Below are positions 9,095 to 19,009 of a DNA stretch of 64,000 nt, piece after piece. Position 1 is the first letter of the stretch; every line of letters starts with the position of its first letter. A model generated the notes under the pieces. That model was not told the origin of the DNA. It did not search any database and was given only the letters and a program-made list of their open reading frames with translations. This DNA comes from an uncultured Chlamydia sp. (GTDB taxonomy: Bacteria > Chlamydiota > Chlamydiia > Chlamydiales > Simkaniaceae): NCBI GenBank assembly GCA_946127115.1, contig CAMGYI010000002.1, positions 310,001-374,000 on the forward strand, in the 5' to 3' direction. Both the position numbers and the translations under genes were made by a program.

Positions 9095-11635
9095 ATGATG
9101 TTTGATAAGTTCACAAACCGGGCCAAGCAGGTCATAAAACTCGCTAAAAAAGAGGCGCAACGTCTCAACCATAACTACTTAGGCACGGAACATATCTTAC
9201 TCGGTCTCCTTAAGCTGGGACAAGGGATTGCAGTTAATGTGCTGCGCAACCTCAATATTGACTACGACACTGTCTTGGCTGAAGTTGAACGCCTTGTGGG
9301 CTTTGGACCTGAGATTCAAGTATATGGCGACCCAGCTCTCACAGGAAAAGTGAAAAAGGTCTTTGAATATGCGAACGAAGAAGCGGCTGCCCTTAACCAT
9401 AATTATGTGGGAACGGAGCATCTTCTCCTCGCGCTCTTAAGGCAGACTGATGGCGTTGCCACCCAAATCCTAGAAAATCTCAATGTTAATCTAAAAGACG
9501 TTCGAAAAGAGGTTCTTAAAGAACTTGAAACCTTTAATCTTCAACTTCCTCCGATGGGAATGCCAGGATCCCCTTCAACAACTCGGCAAGAAAGAGCTTC
9601 ATCCTCACCTGGATCAGAAAAGCTTGCAGCGCTCCGCGCTTATGGACATGACCTAACAGAACTTTGCCGGGAAGGGAAGCTTGACCCCGTGATTGGAAGA
9701 AAGAACGAAGTCGAGCGCCTCATCTTAATTCTCTGCCGTCGCCGAAAAAACAACCCCGTTCTCATTGGAGAGGCCGGTGTTGGTAAAACCGCAATTGTTG
9801 AAGGACTGGCCCATGCAATTGTAAATGGAGAAGTTCCTGACCACCTGACAAAGAAAAAGCTCATTTCCCTTGATCTTACCCTTATGATTGCAGGAACAAA
9901 GTACCGAGGACAGTTCGAAGAGCGTATCAAAGCGGTCATGGATGAAGTGAAAAAGCACGGAAACATCCTTCTCTTTATCGATGAGCTTCATACAATTGTA
10001 GGAGCAGGAGCTGCTGAAGGAGCTATTGATGCTTCAAACATCTTAAAACCCGCTCTTTCACGGGGAGAAATTCAGTGTATTGGTGCCACAACGATTGATG
10101 AATACCGAAAACATATTGAAAAAGATGCCGCCTTAGAACGTCGATTCCAGAAGATTAATGTTGCCCCTCCCTCTGTTGAAGAAGCAACAGAAATCATCAT
10201 AGGACTCAAAGAAAAATATCAAGAGCACCATAAGTGTATCTATACCGAAGGAGCGATTCGAAGCGCTGTTTACCTTTCTGATCGTTACATTACAGGACGG
10301 TTCCTTCCAGACAAAGCGATCGACTTAATTGACGAAGCAGGTGCGAAAGCGCGGATTTCGATGCTTCACCAACCTCAAGAGATTCATCAGCTCGAGATTC
10401 AAATTGAAGAGCTCCGCAAAGCTAAAGAGGAATCGATTGGTAAGCAAGAGTATGAAAAAGCTGCAAACCTTCGTGATAATGAGAAAAATCTTCGTGAAAA
10501 ACTCTCCAAGGAAACTGCTCTTTGGGAAAAGAACAAAGAAGAGAATCAAGTCGTTGTTGACGAGGATGACGTTGCCTCTGTGGTAGCAAAACACACCCGC
10601 ATTCCAATGTCTCGTTTGACAGAGGGAGAGGCATCAAAAGTTCTCAAAATGCATGAGCTCCTAGAAGATTATATCGTAGGACAAGAAAAAGCACTCGATA
10701 CGGTCTGTCGTTCTCTTCGCCGCAGCAAAGCCGATATCAAAGACCCCAGTCGTCCAATTGGTGCATTCCTTCTTCTAGGACCAACGGGAGTGGGTAAAAC
10801 CCTCCTTGCCAAGCAACTTGCAATTCATATGTTTGGTGGAGAAGACGCCCTTATCCAAGTCGATATGTCTGAGTACATGGAAAAATTTGCGGTAAGTCGC
10901 ATGACAGGATCGCCTCCAGGATATGTAGGGCATGAGGAAGGGGGTCAGCTTACCGAACAGGTCCGTCGTCGCCCCTACTCTGTTGTCCTCTTTGATGAAG
11001 TGGAAAAAGCTCATCCCGATGTGATGAACCTCCTCCTTCAAATTCTTGAAGACGGTAAACTTACCGATTCTATGGGCCGTAAAATAGATTTTCGCAATAC
11101 GATCATTCTCATGACGTCTAATCTTGGCTCTGACTTAATCCGCCGCACGACTGAGGTAGGCTTTGGGGTTAAAGAAGGAATGCCCGACTACGACACCATG
11201 AAGGACAAAATCGACAAAGCGGTAAAAAAACACTTCAAGCCAGAGTTTATCAATCGTTTAGATGACCTTGTCATCTTCAAAGCTCTTGATAAAGGCAACC
11301 TCATGAAAATCATTGAGATTGAAGTTGTGAAGCTTAAAGCGCGACTCGAAAGAAAGAGTATCATTATTCAGCTCACCGACGATGCAAAAACACATCTTGT
11401 TAACAAGGGTCATCAGCCTGAAATGGGGGCTCGTAGCCTGCGTCGGTGTATTGAACAACTTCTTGAGGACCCTCTTGCTGAAAAACTTCTTCTCGAAGGT
11501 GATGAGCCTAGAAAGATCATCGTCGATTTTAAAGATAAAAAGCTCACCTTCACCGACGAAGCTCTTCCTAAAGAAGAAAAGAAAAAAAAGAAAAAGCTCG
11601 CCGGGTCGACAACCACAAACGAAGAAGAGAATTAA
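9095..11635 (+). CDS. clpC: ClpC ATPase, protease regulatory subunit
   Basis: A Hsp100 unfoldase that feeds substrates to ClpP in the cytoplasm. 846 residues, as expected for ClpC. Two Clp N repeats lie at about 1-145 ([16 protein letters not shown] and [16 protein letters not shown]), NBD1 has Walker [10 protein letters not shown] at about 224, then a UVR/middle coiled coil (about 420-470), and NBD2 has Walker A GPTGVGKT at about 562 and Walker [13 protein letters not shown]. The C-terminus ends in a Lys-rich tail. ATGATG at the start leaves two possible Met; the second (9098, MFDKF) fits the family. The gene stands alone between oppositely oriented genes. Confidence 0.97.
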   Translation: MMFDKFTNRAKQVIKLAKKEAQRLNHNYLGTEHILLGLLKLGQGIAVNVLRNLNIDYDTVLAEVERLVGFGPEIQVYGDPALTGKVKKVFEYANEEAAALNHNYVGTEHLLLALLRQTDGVATQILENLNVNLKDVRKEVLKELETFNLQLPPMGMPGSPSTTRQERASSSPGSEKLAALRAYGHDLTELCREGKLDPVIGRKNEVERLILILCRRRKNNPVLIGEAGVGKTAIVEGLAHAIVNGEVPDHLTKKKLISLDLTLMIAGTKYRGQFEERIKAVMDEVKKHGNILLFIDELHTIVGAGAAEGAIDASNILKPALSRGEIQCIGATTIDEYRKHIEKDAALERRFQKINVAPPSVEEATEIIIGLKEKYQEHHKCIYTEGAIRSAVYLSDRYITGRFLPDKAIDLIDEAGAKARISMLHQPQEIHQLEIQIEELRKAKEESIGKQEYEKAANLRDNEKNLREKLSKETALWEKNKEENQVVVDEDDVASVVAKHTRIPMSRLTEGEASKVLKMHELLEDYIVGQEKALDTVCRSLRRSKADIKDPSRPIGAFLLLGPTGVGKTLLAKQLAIHMFGGEDALIQVDMSEYMEKFAVSRMTGSPPGYVGHEEGGQLTEQVRRRPYSVVLFDEVEKAHPDVMNLLLQILEDGKLTDSMGRKIDFRNTIILMTSNLGSDLIRRTTEVGFGVKEGMPDYDTMKDKIDKAVKKHFKPEFINRLDDLVIFKALDKGNLMKIIEIEVVKLKARLERKSIIIQLTDDAKTHLVNKGHQPEMGARSLRRCIEQLLEDPLAEKLLLEGDEPRKIIVDFKDKKLTFTDEALPKEEKKKKKKLAGSTTTNEEEN

Positions 11636-12090
11636 TATCCCTGCGTAGCAAAGCACTTGAAGACCGATTTGAGTTCATCAACTGGCCCTCTGTCCACAAA
11701 CAGATCTACATTTTCATACAGATACGCAGGAAACACACTAGTGACCTCGCAATACTCGAGTTGGTTGATATAAATTCTTAATCTCATTTGGCCCCCCTTT
11801 TGCGGCCTCCTTCTTACGAATATGAACCCAAGCGTTCGGCTTTTCCAGGAACATGGCATGGCCCCCTAAAGAAAAGAACTAAAGTATCATCCGGCATTGG
11901 GAACTCTTGCAAAATTCCACTGCTTACGTGGATGGCGTTCCTTAACTTTTTAAAAAAGACTGAATGCATCATGGCATGAAAACCATCCTAAGCACATAAA
12001 GACTGTCGGATTTCGAACATAATCATTAAAGGCTCCCCATCTTCGAGGAGAAGCTAGAGAGCCAAACACATCTCTCCGTGATCACGCTTA
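11635..12090 (-). pseudogene. Decayed unidentified coding sequence
   Basis: One minus-strand frame reads a protein-like stretch (GEMCLAL, then a stop, LLLEDGEPLMIMFEIRQSLCA, stop, then MMHSVFFKKLRNAIHVSSGI and PDDTLVLFFRGPCH) up to about 11818. It then shifts to a second frame ending [13 protein letters not shown] at 11632. Two nonsense codons and at least one frameshift suggest a dead gene of about 150 codons. I do not recognise the family; the function is unknown. Confidence 0.35.
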
Positions 12091-12106
12091 TCGTCCTACA
12101 GATGCG

Positions 12107-12835
12107 CTACTTAGATCTAATGCGAGACTCCCAACCTTTGAGGTATTCAAGAAGTTCTTTTTTCTCGGGCTTCGAACGGAACAATTCCAAAGCTTCATCA
12201 CTGCTACTAAGGTGAGCAAGTTTTGCTAAGAGATGAAGGTGACGTTTGTCATCGCAACCAAAAAGGAAAAATAGAGTATGGACAGGATTTTCATCTAGAG
12301 CCCCCCAATCGATCGGCTCCTCTGGGAAAACAATCACAACCACATCCGTTGGTCCTTTCAGCAAAAAATCTCGTGTGTGAGGAACAGCAATCCCATTATT
12401 CAAGGCCGTGGGCATCAGTTTTTCTCGATCGAGTAGAAGATCAGACATTACCGAAGGATCCATTCCTAATTCTCCTGAAACACGATCCATTATTTCTCGA
12501 ATAATCGTGTCTCTTTTTGTAGAATTTAGATCCGTGAAAACTCCACCTTTGTGCACTGCGCGATACAGGCTAAACTGTTGCATTCCTTTCTTGCCATCTT
12601 GCTCTTCATTTTTTGCTTTCTTAGGCGGGAAGATCTGCTCTTCTGTAGAAGGGAGAAAGTTTCCTGTTTCTTTTTGGAGACGACAGCTAAGCATCCAATT
12701 TTCGATTTCAATGCGACTAAATCGATATTGATGGTGGAGACGATAAGCAGGAATTTTTCCTTCCGTAAGCCATCGTCTAATGGTTGTTTCGGAAACATTT
12801 AACAACTCCGCTACATCTTTAATCTTTAAATCCAT
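12107..12835 (-). CDS. ptsN: Helix-turn-helix / PTS EIIA (nitrogen-type) fusion protein
   Basis: 242 residues. Residues 1-55 form an excisionase/MerR-like helix-turn-helix (VAELLNVSETTIRRWLTEGKIP followed by YRFSRIEIENWM). A short linker leads to an EIIA-Ntr/Fru domain (about 90-240), with the phosphorylatable His in NGIAVPHTRDF. Chlamydia has the same pair of ptsN genes, one with an HTH. It probably senses phosphoryl flow in a PTS-like chain that has no sugar permease and changes DNA binding; that role is inferred. It lies downstream of the second ptsN, separated by an IS200/IS605 remnant. Confidence 0.9.
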   Translation of the reverse strand: MDLKIKDVAELLNVSETTIRRWLTEGKIPAYRLHHQYRFSRIEIENWMLSCRLQKETGNFLPSTEEQIFPPKKAKNEEQDGKKGMQQFSLYRAVHKGGVFTDLNSTKRDTIIREIMDRVSGELGMDPSVMSDLLLDREKLMPTALNNGIAVPHTRDFLLKGPTDVVVIVFPEEPIDWGALDENPVHTLFFLFGCDDKRHLHLLAKLAHLSSSDEALELFRSKPEKKELLEYLKGWESRIRSK

Positions 12836-13059
12836 TTCACACCCTGGCTTACCACCTTTGACTCTATGATGACATAACCTATATTAATTTTGACTTTCTT
12901 GCAACATTTCCGCCACGGATTTCTCCTTCACGAATAGTAACAGTCTAAATATAAGGTGGGTTATAGAAATGAAAAAATGACAAAGGATGAATAAAAATGT
13001 ATAAGATCGAATCCAAACCAATCACGAGAAGTAAATTCATAAATGTATTGCCTACTCCG

Positions 13060-13535
13060 GAGGACGGTTGAAAATTCTCGCCTTTAAGGCGAAAAAAAGG
13101 CTAATCTTGTCGCTACGCGACGTTATAATTTAGGAGCACACACAAAGTAGATTTGAAATCTCATCTTGTCTGGATTCCTAAATATAGAAAGCAAGTATTG
13201 ACTGGACAAATTGCGGTGCGTTTAAGAGCCTTGCTAAGGCAGATTGCTGTGGAGCACAAACTTATATATTATCACAGGTAAAGTAGCATGTGATCTTGTA
13301 CAATATGTTTGTCAGTTACAAGATGATACAGTGGTTAAAAGGAATTAGCTCTGGAATAATTTTGGAAGAGTTCCCCCATCTAAAAAAGATTTTTTAGGAA
13401 AGGTTGTTTTGAAGTAGAGGCTTCTTAGCTGCAAGCTCGGGGAACACCATGGATGAGGTGATTCAAGGATTCAGGATGATAGTCGATTTCTAACAAAACC
13501 CTCGACTTACAGGCAAGGAGTTGTTTAGTTCTGTG
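13060..13535 (+). pseudogene. tnpA: IS200/IS605 element remnant with decayed tnpA
   Basis: Frame pieces encode an HUH (Y1) transposase. From about 13131 one frame reads SHLVWIPKYRKQVLTGQIAV, continuing into RLRALLRQIAVEH. After frameshifts comes SSGIILEEFPHLKKIF (about 13345-13392), then a piece with ASSGNTMDEVIQGF, and finally SRFLTKPSTYRQG. Just upstream, two small hairpins (CGCCTTTAAGGCG near 13080 and GTCGCTACGCGAC at 13109-13121) look like the subterminal foldback recognised by TnpA. The HUH motif and catalytic Tyr region are broken by stops, so it cannot act. It splits the two ptsN genes, which are adjacent in Chlamydia. Confidence 0.8.
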
Positions 13536-13544
13536 AAAGTGGTA

Positions 13545-14045
13545 TTATAAACCTTCGAAAAGATCGAGGACTTCTTCTTTTGTCTTAGAATTAATCAGAT
13601 TTTTTCTCCGATCTTCATCTTTAATCGCTGCTGTTAAGAGAGAAAGAATATTTAGGTACTCCGTCTGCCGATTGGCAGGCCCTCCAATCAAGAAAACTAA
13701 ACGGACAGGGGGTGTACTTTCTGCATCCCACTTAATTCCTGCTTTTGTTTTTTGAAGGCCAATAGCTAAGAAGAAGCGGTTAAATGTCGAAAGTTTTGCA
13801 TGAGGAATGGCAACTCCCATTCCAATCCCAGTCGATACGATTTTCTCTCTCCTATAAATCGCTTCGCGAAACTCCATTTTATCATCGAGCTCACCTGCAT
13901 TCTCAAGAGCATCGACCATTTGATCTAGCGCCTCGTCTCGACTTCCTGCTTCTAAGAAACAAATCACTCCTTCTTGGATAAATTCTGAAAGAGTCACGTC
14001 TTCTCCTTTCTTAAAGAGATGGTTAATGCGTTCCAGTATGGCCAA
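13545..14045 (-). CDS. ptsN: PTS EIIA protein (nitrogen-type)
   Basis: 166 residues: a stand-alone EIIA-Ntr domain with the active His in [11 protein letters not shown] (about 85-95) and the conserved [11 protein letters not shown] strand. It accepts phosphate from NPr/HPr-like proteins; the target here is unknown. Translation appears to begin at TTG (14045), inside the end of dut (23-nt overlap), preceded by GAGGGGAAGG about 5 nt upstream. No ATG occurs before the conserved region. Last gene of the accD-dut-ptsN run. Confidence 0.9.
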   Translation of the reverse strand: MAILERINHLFKKGEDVTLSEFIQEGVICFLEAGSRDEALDQMVDALENAGELDDKMEFREAIYRREKIVSTGIGMGVAIPHAKLSTFNRFFLAIGLQKTKAGIKWDAESTPPVRLVFLIGGPANRQTEYLNILSLLTAAIKDEDRRKNLINSKTKEEVLDLFEGL

Positions 14046-14466
14046 AACCGCCTTCCCCTCTTTCTGTCGTTTTTAGTGTGTCTTCTTCCCTATAGCACGC
14101 CTGCAAAACTGGTGCAAAGACTAGTTGCGCAATCCGCATTTTTGGCATGACTATAAATGGCTCCTTGCCGTGGTTGATTAAGATTACCCCGACTTCGCCG
14201 CGATAGTCAGAATCAATTGTACCCGGGGTATTTAAAACGGTAACACCGTGCTTTAATGCCAGTCCACTTCGAGGACGAACTTGAACCTCAAAGCCCTTCG
14301 GAATTTCTAAGCGAATTCCCGTCCGGACAAGCTTGCTCTCTCCAGGAACTATTACAATCTCTTCTTGGACAAATGCGCGGATATCGGCCCCTGCAGCCTC
14401 TTCAGATCCGTAGGTGGGGGGGGCTGCCCCATTTTCTAGCTTTATGGGAACATCGTGCTGTTTCAT
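14023..14466 (-). CDS. dut: Deoxyuridine triphosphatase (dUTPase)
   Basis: It hydrolyses dUTP to dUMP and pyrophosphate, keeping uracil out of DNA. 147 residues with the five trimeric-dUTPase motifs: [33 protein letters not shown] (with the catalytic Asp), [10 protein letters not shown] and the C-terminal [10 protein letters not shown]. The start ATG overlaps the accD stop (ATGA), indicating translational coupling. Confidence 0.96.
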   Translation of the reverse strand: MKQHDVPIKLENGAAPPTYGSEEAAGADIRAFVQEEIVIVPGESKLVRTGIRLEIPKGFEVQVRPRSGLALKHGVTVLNTPGTIDSDYRGEVGVILINHGKEPFIVMPKMRIAQLVFAPVLQACYREEDTLKTTERGEGGFGHTGTH

Positions 14467-15425
14467 GGCTTACTAACTTTGATCGCATTGTTTTTTCGCT
14501 CCTTTTGCGAAAGGGCGATAAGATCCTCAAGTTTTTCTCTCTCTACCTTTTTAGTACCCTTTTCAGGAAGCTTTCGATTCCCCGTTAAGAACTCAATAAA
14601 GAAAACGAGTTTTTCTTTAAGTTCACCCCGTTTAACGATATGGTCTATCATTCCCTTTTCAAGGAGAAATTCAGATCTTTGAGCTGTATCGGGAAGCTTT
14701 TGGCGAATGGTTTGTTCCACAACCCTTGGCCCAGCAAATCCAATCAAAGCATCTGGCTCCGCAATCATAATGTCACCAAGAGACGCAAATGATGCAGTCA
14801 CTCCACCTGTTGTGGGATTAGCCAAGACAGAGATATAGGGAATTCCAGCGTTGTGGAGTCTTGCAAGTGCTGCAGAAGTTTTTGCCATCTGCATCAGAGA
14901 GTAAATCGACTCTTGCATCCGTGCTCCTCCGGATGAGGAAACAAGAATAACTGGGATACAATTTTTTAATGCGTGTTCAATTAAAAGGGTGATTCTTTCC
15001 CCTACAACAGACCCCATTGATCCCCCTATAAACCCAAAATCCAAAATTCCAAGGGCGACTTTATTCCCCCCCATTTCACAGACTCCAGTCAGGATAGCCT
15101 CAGTCCGCCCCATCTTCTTCTGCGCCCGCTTTAGACGCTGAATATAAGGTTCGGAATCAACAAAGTTTAAGGGGTCTTTCGGATATATTTCACTAAAGAG
15201 CTCTTCAAAAGTCTCTTCATCGGAGAGAAGGTCAGCACGCTGCACTGCTGAAAGGCGGTAATGATGCTCACATTTCGGACAGCAGGTGTGATTCAACTGA
15301 AGTTCATTAGCATGGATCATCTCTTCACACTTCGTGCATTTAATCCAGCCACTAAATCCGTCTTTTTTTGTCGACTCGACCTGAACCATCCGTCGACGGC
15401 GTGTAAAAAGAGTTAAAAAATTCAT
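14463..15425 (-). CDS. accD: Acetyl-CoA carboxylase carboxyltransferase beta subunit
   Basis: It transfers the carboxyl group from biotin to acetyl-CoA, the first step of fatty acid synthesis, together with AccA. 320 residues. An N-terminal C4 zinc finger (CTKCEEMI ... [11 protein letters not shown], about 31-56) precedes the crotonase-like domain with [22 protein letters not shown] and [17 protein letters not shown], the acyl-CoA pocket motifs. Same neighbours as in Chlamydia. The C-terminus is slightly longer and charged. Confidence 0.97.
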   Translation of the reverse strand: MNFLTLFTRRRRMVQVESTKKDGFSGWIKCTKCEEMIHANELQLNHTCCPKCEHHYRLSAVQRADLLSDEETFEELFSEIYPKDPLNFVDSEPYIQRLKRAQKKMGRTEAILTGVCEMGGNKVALGILDFGFIGGSMGSVVGERITLLIEHALKNCIPVILVSSSGGARMQESIYSLMQMAKTSAALARLHNAGIPYISVLANPTTGGVTASFASLGDIMIAEPDALIGFAGPRVVEQTIRQKLPDTAQRSEFLLEKGMIDHIVKRGELKEKLVFFIEFLTGNRKLPEKGTKKVEREKLEDLIALSQKERKNNAIKVSKP

Positions 15426-15497
15426 ATCAAGCCATCTCGATTAAGTACCTGACAAAAGCGTACCAAACCGGTCAAAAGAACACAACCTTGATCATCT

Positions 15498-16754
15498 TTA
15501 AACTCGTAATTTTATTTTCAAAAAATTGCGAGTAATTGCCCCTATCGACATCAGCTTAATTCCTTTGGGTATAACAGTGAAAATTTCTGAAAAAGCTTCA
15601 ACTGTCGAAGGGCTTGTAAAAATAATTTCATCAAAATTTTCTAAATCAGGCTTGACACTTGGAATCTTTTTCTTTGTATCATAAATAGACACTTTTTGGT
15701 GGCGCACCCTGCGGAGTATCAAAGAGGAGGATAGGGCAGAGCGTGCCCTTGAAGATTGCGGCAAAAGGACATAAGCATCATCTAAATCTTCCATTGCTAA
15801 TAGATGAACAACTCCTTCTTGGGTCTCCTCTACTGCCACCTCATCAACTGTTATGCCTCTTTCTTCTAGAGCATGAGCGGTCGCTTTGCCTACTGCAAAA
15901 ACTTTGTTTCCTTGAAGTTTCACCTTGTAATGTTCCATGCAATCACAAAAAACCCGCGCCCCATTTTTACTTGTAAGTATCACATGGGTATATTCAGGAA
16001 AGTCGGCCATTGCTGTTTGTATTTCAAATCCCTGGAAATCACGTGGAATGATCTCAATGATTGGGAGGTGCACCATTCCTTTTTTTTCCTCTGTTCCTAA
16101 ATAAAGAACCCTCTTTTCTTTTCGGGAGTCTAGTCTTTTAAAGACCTCTTGCATTTTAAGGTCCTCATCTCGAGCAACCACAGCAAGTTTCCCTTGGAAC
16201 GGAGCTCCCTGTCCAGGAAGAGTCAGCCGATTTCTACTTGTCAATTTCAAACGAATCAAAGCCGCCTCAGCAACAACAAGAGCATCGACCTTGCCACAAT
16301 CTAGCATTTCTAATCGCTGATCAACTGCCCCACGCAATTCTTTGCAAAGAAAGTCAGGACGCAACCCTTTAACAACCCGATTGCGACGAGGAGATGAGGA
16401 TCCAATCACAGCTCCCCTCTTCAAAGTCTCCAAACGATCCCCATCTCGCATCACTAAACTGTCACTTGAATCAATTCCATGCGTCAAAGCAACAAGCTTG
16501 AGCCCCTTTGGAAGTGGGTTAGGTAGATCTTTTGCTGAATGAATTCCCACATCGTATTTTCCCTCTAAAACGTTTGCATCTATTTCCCTTGTGAAGAAAT
16601 CCGTCTTATCCATTAGACTTAGCGACGAAATAAGGTCTCGGTCCCCCATAGTTTCAACCCATCCACACTCATACTCTCTTCCTAGTCCTCCCATCACTTC
16701 TTCCACCTGCCTACGCGACAGCTTTGACCCCCGCGCTCCCACCTTTATTGTCAT
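15498..16754 (-). CDS. hemC: HemC-HemD fusion: porphobilinogen deaminase (short) plus uroporphyrinogen-III synthase
   Basis: About 418 residues. The ATG at 16754 has GGAGGAG 10 nt upstream and gives the usual HemC start MTIKVGARGSKLSRRQ. The first ~205 residues are HemC domains 1 and 2: HSAKDLPNPLP with the catalytic Asp, SSSPRRNR and RGAVDQRLEMLD. Domain 3, which should carry the Cys holding the dipyrromethane cofactor, is absent: after LPGQGAPFQGKLAVVARD only about 25 residues remain. A HemD-like domain follows (from RVLYLGTEE to FDEIIFTSPSTVEAFSEIF). If both parts work, the protein would turn porphobilinogen into uroporphyrinogen III. Neighbours radA and rnc match Chlamydia, where HemC is also short as I recall. 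Confidence 0.88.
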   Translation of the reverse strand: MTIKVGARGSKLSRRQVEEVMGGLGREYECGWVETMGDRDLISSLSLMDKTDFFTREIDANVLEGKYDVGIHSAKDLPNPLPKGLKLVALTHGIDSSDSLVMRDGDRLETLKRGAVIGSSSPRRNRVVKGLRPDFLCKELRGAVDQRLEMLDCGKVDALVVAEAALIRLKLTSRNRLTLPGQGAPFQGKLAVVARDEDLKMQEVFKRLDSRKEKRVLYLGTEEKKGMVHLPIIEIIPRDFQGFEIQTAMADFPEYTHVILTSKNGARVFCDCMEHYKVKLQGNKVFAVGKATAHALEERGITVDEVAVEETQEGVVHLLAMEDLDDAYVLLPQSSRARSALSSSLILRRVRHQKVSIYDTKKKIPSVKPDLENFDEIIFTSPSTVEAFSEIFTVIPKGIKLMSIGAITRNFLKIKLRV

Positions 16755-16869
16755 CAATAAACACTCCTCCAAAAGGATCCCAGACCCCCAAGTATAATCT
16801 TTTTTATTTCACACTACAAGAGCAATCTATCAACCTAGATAATATCGTCACGAATAGATCAATAAAGAT

Positions 16870-18240
16870 TCATAAAAGTAAAGTCTTAATAGCCTCTTCG
16901 ACACGCGCGACACCTTGAAGTACAATTTTTTCAGAAAGTTTCTTGTTGAGACCTTTGAGATTTTTGGCACTGAGGATACACCGCTTGAACCCCATATTGA
17001 TAGCTTCTTTGATACGATTTTCGATACGAGGAATGCTCCGCACTTCTCCACCAAGCCCCACTTCTCCCATCACAACCGTATCAGAGGGAATAGGCTTGTT
17101 GCAATAGCAAGAGGCGATGGAAAGGATTGTACCAAGATCTATCGCAGGTTCGGTAATTTTTATGCCACCTGCTATGGAAACAAAAACATCAAGCGCATGG
17201 AGTTGATACCCCATCCTCTTTTCAAGAACGGCAAGAAGGAGGGTCAGCCGTTTGGGATCAAGGCCTGTGGAGCGCCGAGTAGACGTTGCAAAGGAGCTGG
17301 TGGCAACAAGAGCTTGCACCTCAATTAACAAAGAGCGAGTCCCTTCAATCGTTGGGACAATGACGGACCCTGGGGTACCGGTCATTCTCTCTTCTAAAAA
17401 AGTTAATGAAGGATTAAGAATCTCAACCAATCCTTTTTCATTCATCTGAAAAAGAGCCACATCATCTGTCGGCCCAAAGCGATTTTTAACTGAACGCATC
17501 AGGCGATATCCATGTTGACGGTCCCCTTCAAATTCGAGAACGTTATCGACAATATGCTCAAGAACGCGTGGCCCTGCAATATCTCCACTTTTGGTCACAT
17601 GTCCTATAAGGAATGTTGTGATCCCACTCCCTTTAGCAAGGTGCATACACTCCATTGCAATCTCACGCACTTGCGTCACAGAACCGGGCGCAGAAGAGAG
17701 CTCACTCTTGTAAACAATCTGAACAGAATCGACAATCAAGACATCGGGATGGAGCTTTTTGATTTGTGCACGAATTTGGGAAAAAATCGTTTCGCTATAC
17801 AGATAGATTCTATCGCTCTTAATACCGAGCCTTTTTGCTCGGAGGGAGGTTTGTTCTGCTGACTCTTCACCGCAAACATACAAAACTGTAAGCCCTTGAT
17901 CAGCAAGGCGTTTGGAAAGTTGAAGAAGCATCGTAGATTTTCCAATCCCCGGCTCACCCCCAAGTAAATTAAGGGAACCAGAGACAATCCCTCCTCCCAT
18001 TAAACGATCAAATTCACGATATCCTGTATGGATTCGTTTGAATTTTGTAGCATCTACTTCTTCGATTAAAACGGGCTTGGTTGTCCGGGCTACCGTTGCT
18101 TCAAAACGCCCTACTGTTTCACTAATTTCAAGTTCTTCGGCAAGAGAATCCCAGCTTCTGCAAATATTGCAACTTCCTGTCCATTTAGATTGCTTATTTC
18201 CACACTCATTGCACACCCAAACCGACTTCTGCTTGACCAT
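16870..18240 (-). CDS. radA: DNA repair protein RadA
   Basis: A RecA-like branch-migration ATPase for recombinational repair. 456 residues with all parts: a C4 zinc finger (CNECGNKQSKWTGSCNIC, about 10-27), Walker A GGEPGIGKST (about 95), the RadA-specific KNRFGPTDD block (about 255), and a C-terminal Lon-like domain. The start directly abuts the rnc stop (no gap), so rnc-radA are probably co-transcribed. The intergenic stretch to hemC is about 115 bp. Confidence 0.97.
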   Translation of the reverse strand: MVKQKSVWVCNECGNKQSKWTGSCNICRSWDSLAEELEISETVGRFEATVARTTKPVLIEEVDATKFKRIHTGYREFDRLMGGGIVSGSLNLLGGEPGIGKSTMLLQLSKRLADQGLTVLYVCGEESAEQTSLRAKRLGIKSDRIYLYSETIFSQIRAQIKKLHPDVLIVDSVQIVYKSELSSAPGSVTQVREIAMECMHLAKGSGITTFLIGHVTKSGDIAGPRVLEHIVDNVLEFEGDRQHGYRLMRSVKNRFGPTDDVALFQMNEKGLVEILNPSLTFLEERMTGTPGSVIVPTIEGTRSLLIEVQALVATSSFATSTRRSTGLDPKRLTLLLAVLEKRMGYQLHALDVFVSIAGGIKITEPAIDLGTILSIASCYCNKPIPSDTVVMGEVGLGGEVRSIPRIENRIKEAINMGFKRCILSAKNLKGLNKKLSEKIVLQGVARVEEAIKTLLL

Positions 18241-18948
18241 TTATAACCCTAGTTTTTCAATTGCGTTTTCTGCAGCGTCTTGCTCTGCCTCTTTCTTGGA
18301 AGACCCTGTTCCATGACCCAGTTCTCTGTTGTCGAGATGCACTTTAATGAAAAAGGTCTTGAGATGGTCAGGTCCCTCTTCTCTCAATACTTCATAATCT
18401 GGGGGTTTTTGATGGGTTTTTTGGCAATAATCCTGAAGTTCAGCCTTCCAATTCCGATGAGGCTTTTCAATAATAGAAATAATATCTCCCCTAAAATGAT
18501 CAAAGAAAAATGAGCGGACCGCTTCAACCCCACCGTCGAGATAAAGTGCGCCAATGATTGCTTCAAAAAGATCCGCAAGAATCGTTCCTCTCCCCTTCCC
18601 TTCATTCATGGCCTCTCCCCTTCCAACCATGAGGAACTCCTCTAAATCAATTTTTTGAAGATATAGTGCGCAAGCTGAAGCTTCAACCATGCGAGAGCGG
18701 AGATAAGAAAGCTCCCCTTCAGATCTGTCTGGAAGATAATTGTAAAGAAAATCACTCACAATCAGCCCAAGAATGGAATCACCTAAAAATTCCAATCGCT
18801 CATTATGCACCTCGACAACATCACGATTCTCATTGGTAAACGAGCGATGAATAAACGCAAGTTCAATAAGAGATTTTTCTTTAAATGTGTAGTTGATTTG
18901 CGTTTCGATGAGGGGAATGCCCTTTCTCAGATGGTCATATGTATTCAT
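18241..18948 (-). CDS. rnc: Ribonuclease III
   Basis: A double-strand-specific endoribonuclease that processes the rRNA precursor (the operon is at 39533-45281) and other RNAs. 235 residues with the catalytic signature NERLEFLGDSILG (about 48-60), the second acidic cluster FEAIIGALYLDGG, and a dsRNA-binding domain (about 165-232, ending KKEAEQDAAENAIEKLG). The start lies next to a divergent promoter at 18948-18977. Confidence 0.97.
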   Translation of the reverse strand: MNTYDHLRKGIPLIETQINYTFKEKSLIELAFIHRSFTNENRDVVEVHNERLEFLGDSILGLIVSDFLYNYLPDRSEGELSYLRSRMVEASACALYLQKIDLEEFLMVGRGEAMNEGKGRGTILADLFEAIIGALYLDGGVEAVRSFFFDHFRGDIISIIEKPHRNWKAELQDYCQKTHQKPPDYEVLREEGPDHLKTFFIKVHLDNRELGHGTGSSKKEAEQDAAENAIEKLGL

Positions 18949-18977
18949 TGGACTTCTGGATCTAAAATCGCTATAAT
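18948..18977 (+). promoter_or_regulatory. Sigma70-type promoter for the CT296-like gene
   Basis: TTGGAC, an 18-base spacer, then a perfect TATAAT (18972-18977). Transcription would begin near 18984, leaving a leader of about 26 nt. The -35 box overlaps the rnc start codon. Confidence 0.65.
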
Positions 18978-19009
18978 AACACTACCAATATATATTGTAA
19001 AAGGTAAAC

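Noticed and set aside
11632-11859. 75-codon minus-strand ORF ending [13 protein letters not shown]
   Set aside because: Better explained as the end of a longer decayed frame; no start site, no recognised family.
11990-12110. tRNA-like words (GTTCGAAATCC, TAGCGCATCTG)
   Set aside because: They do not pair into a cloverleaf with proper acceptor stem; the stretch reads as part of a broken protein frame.
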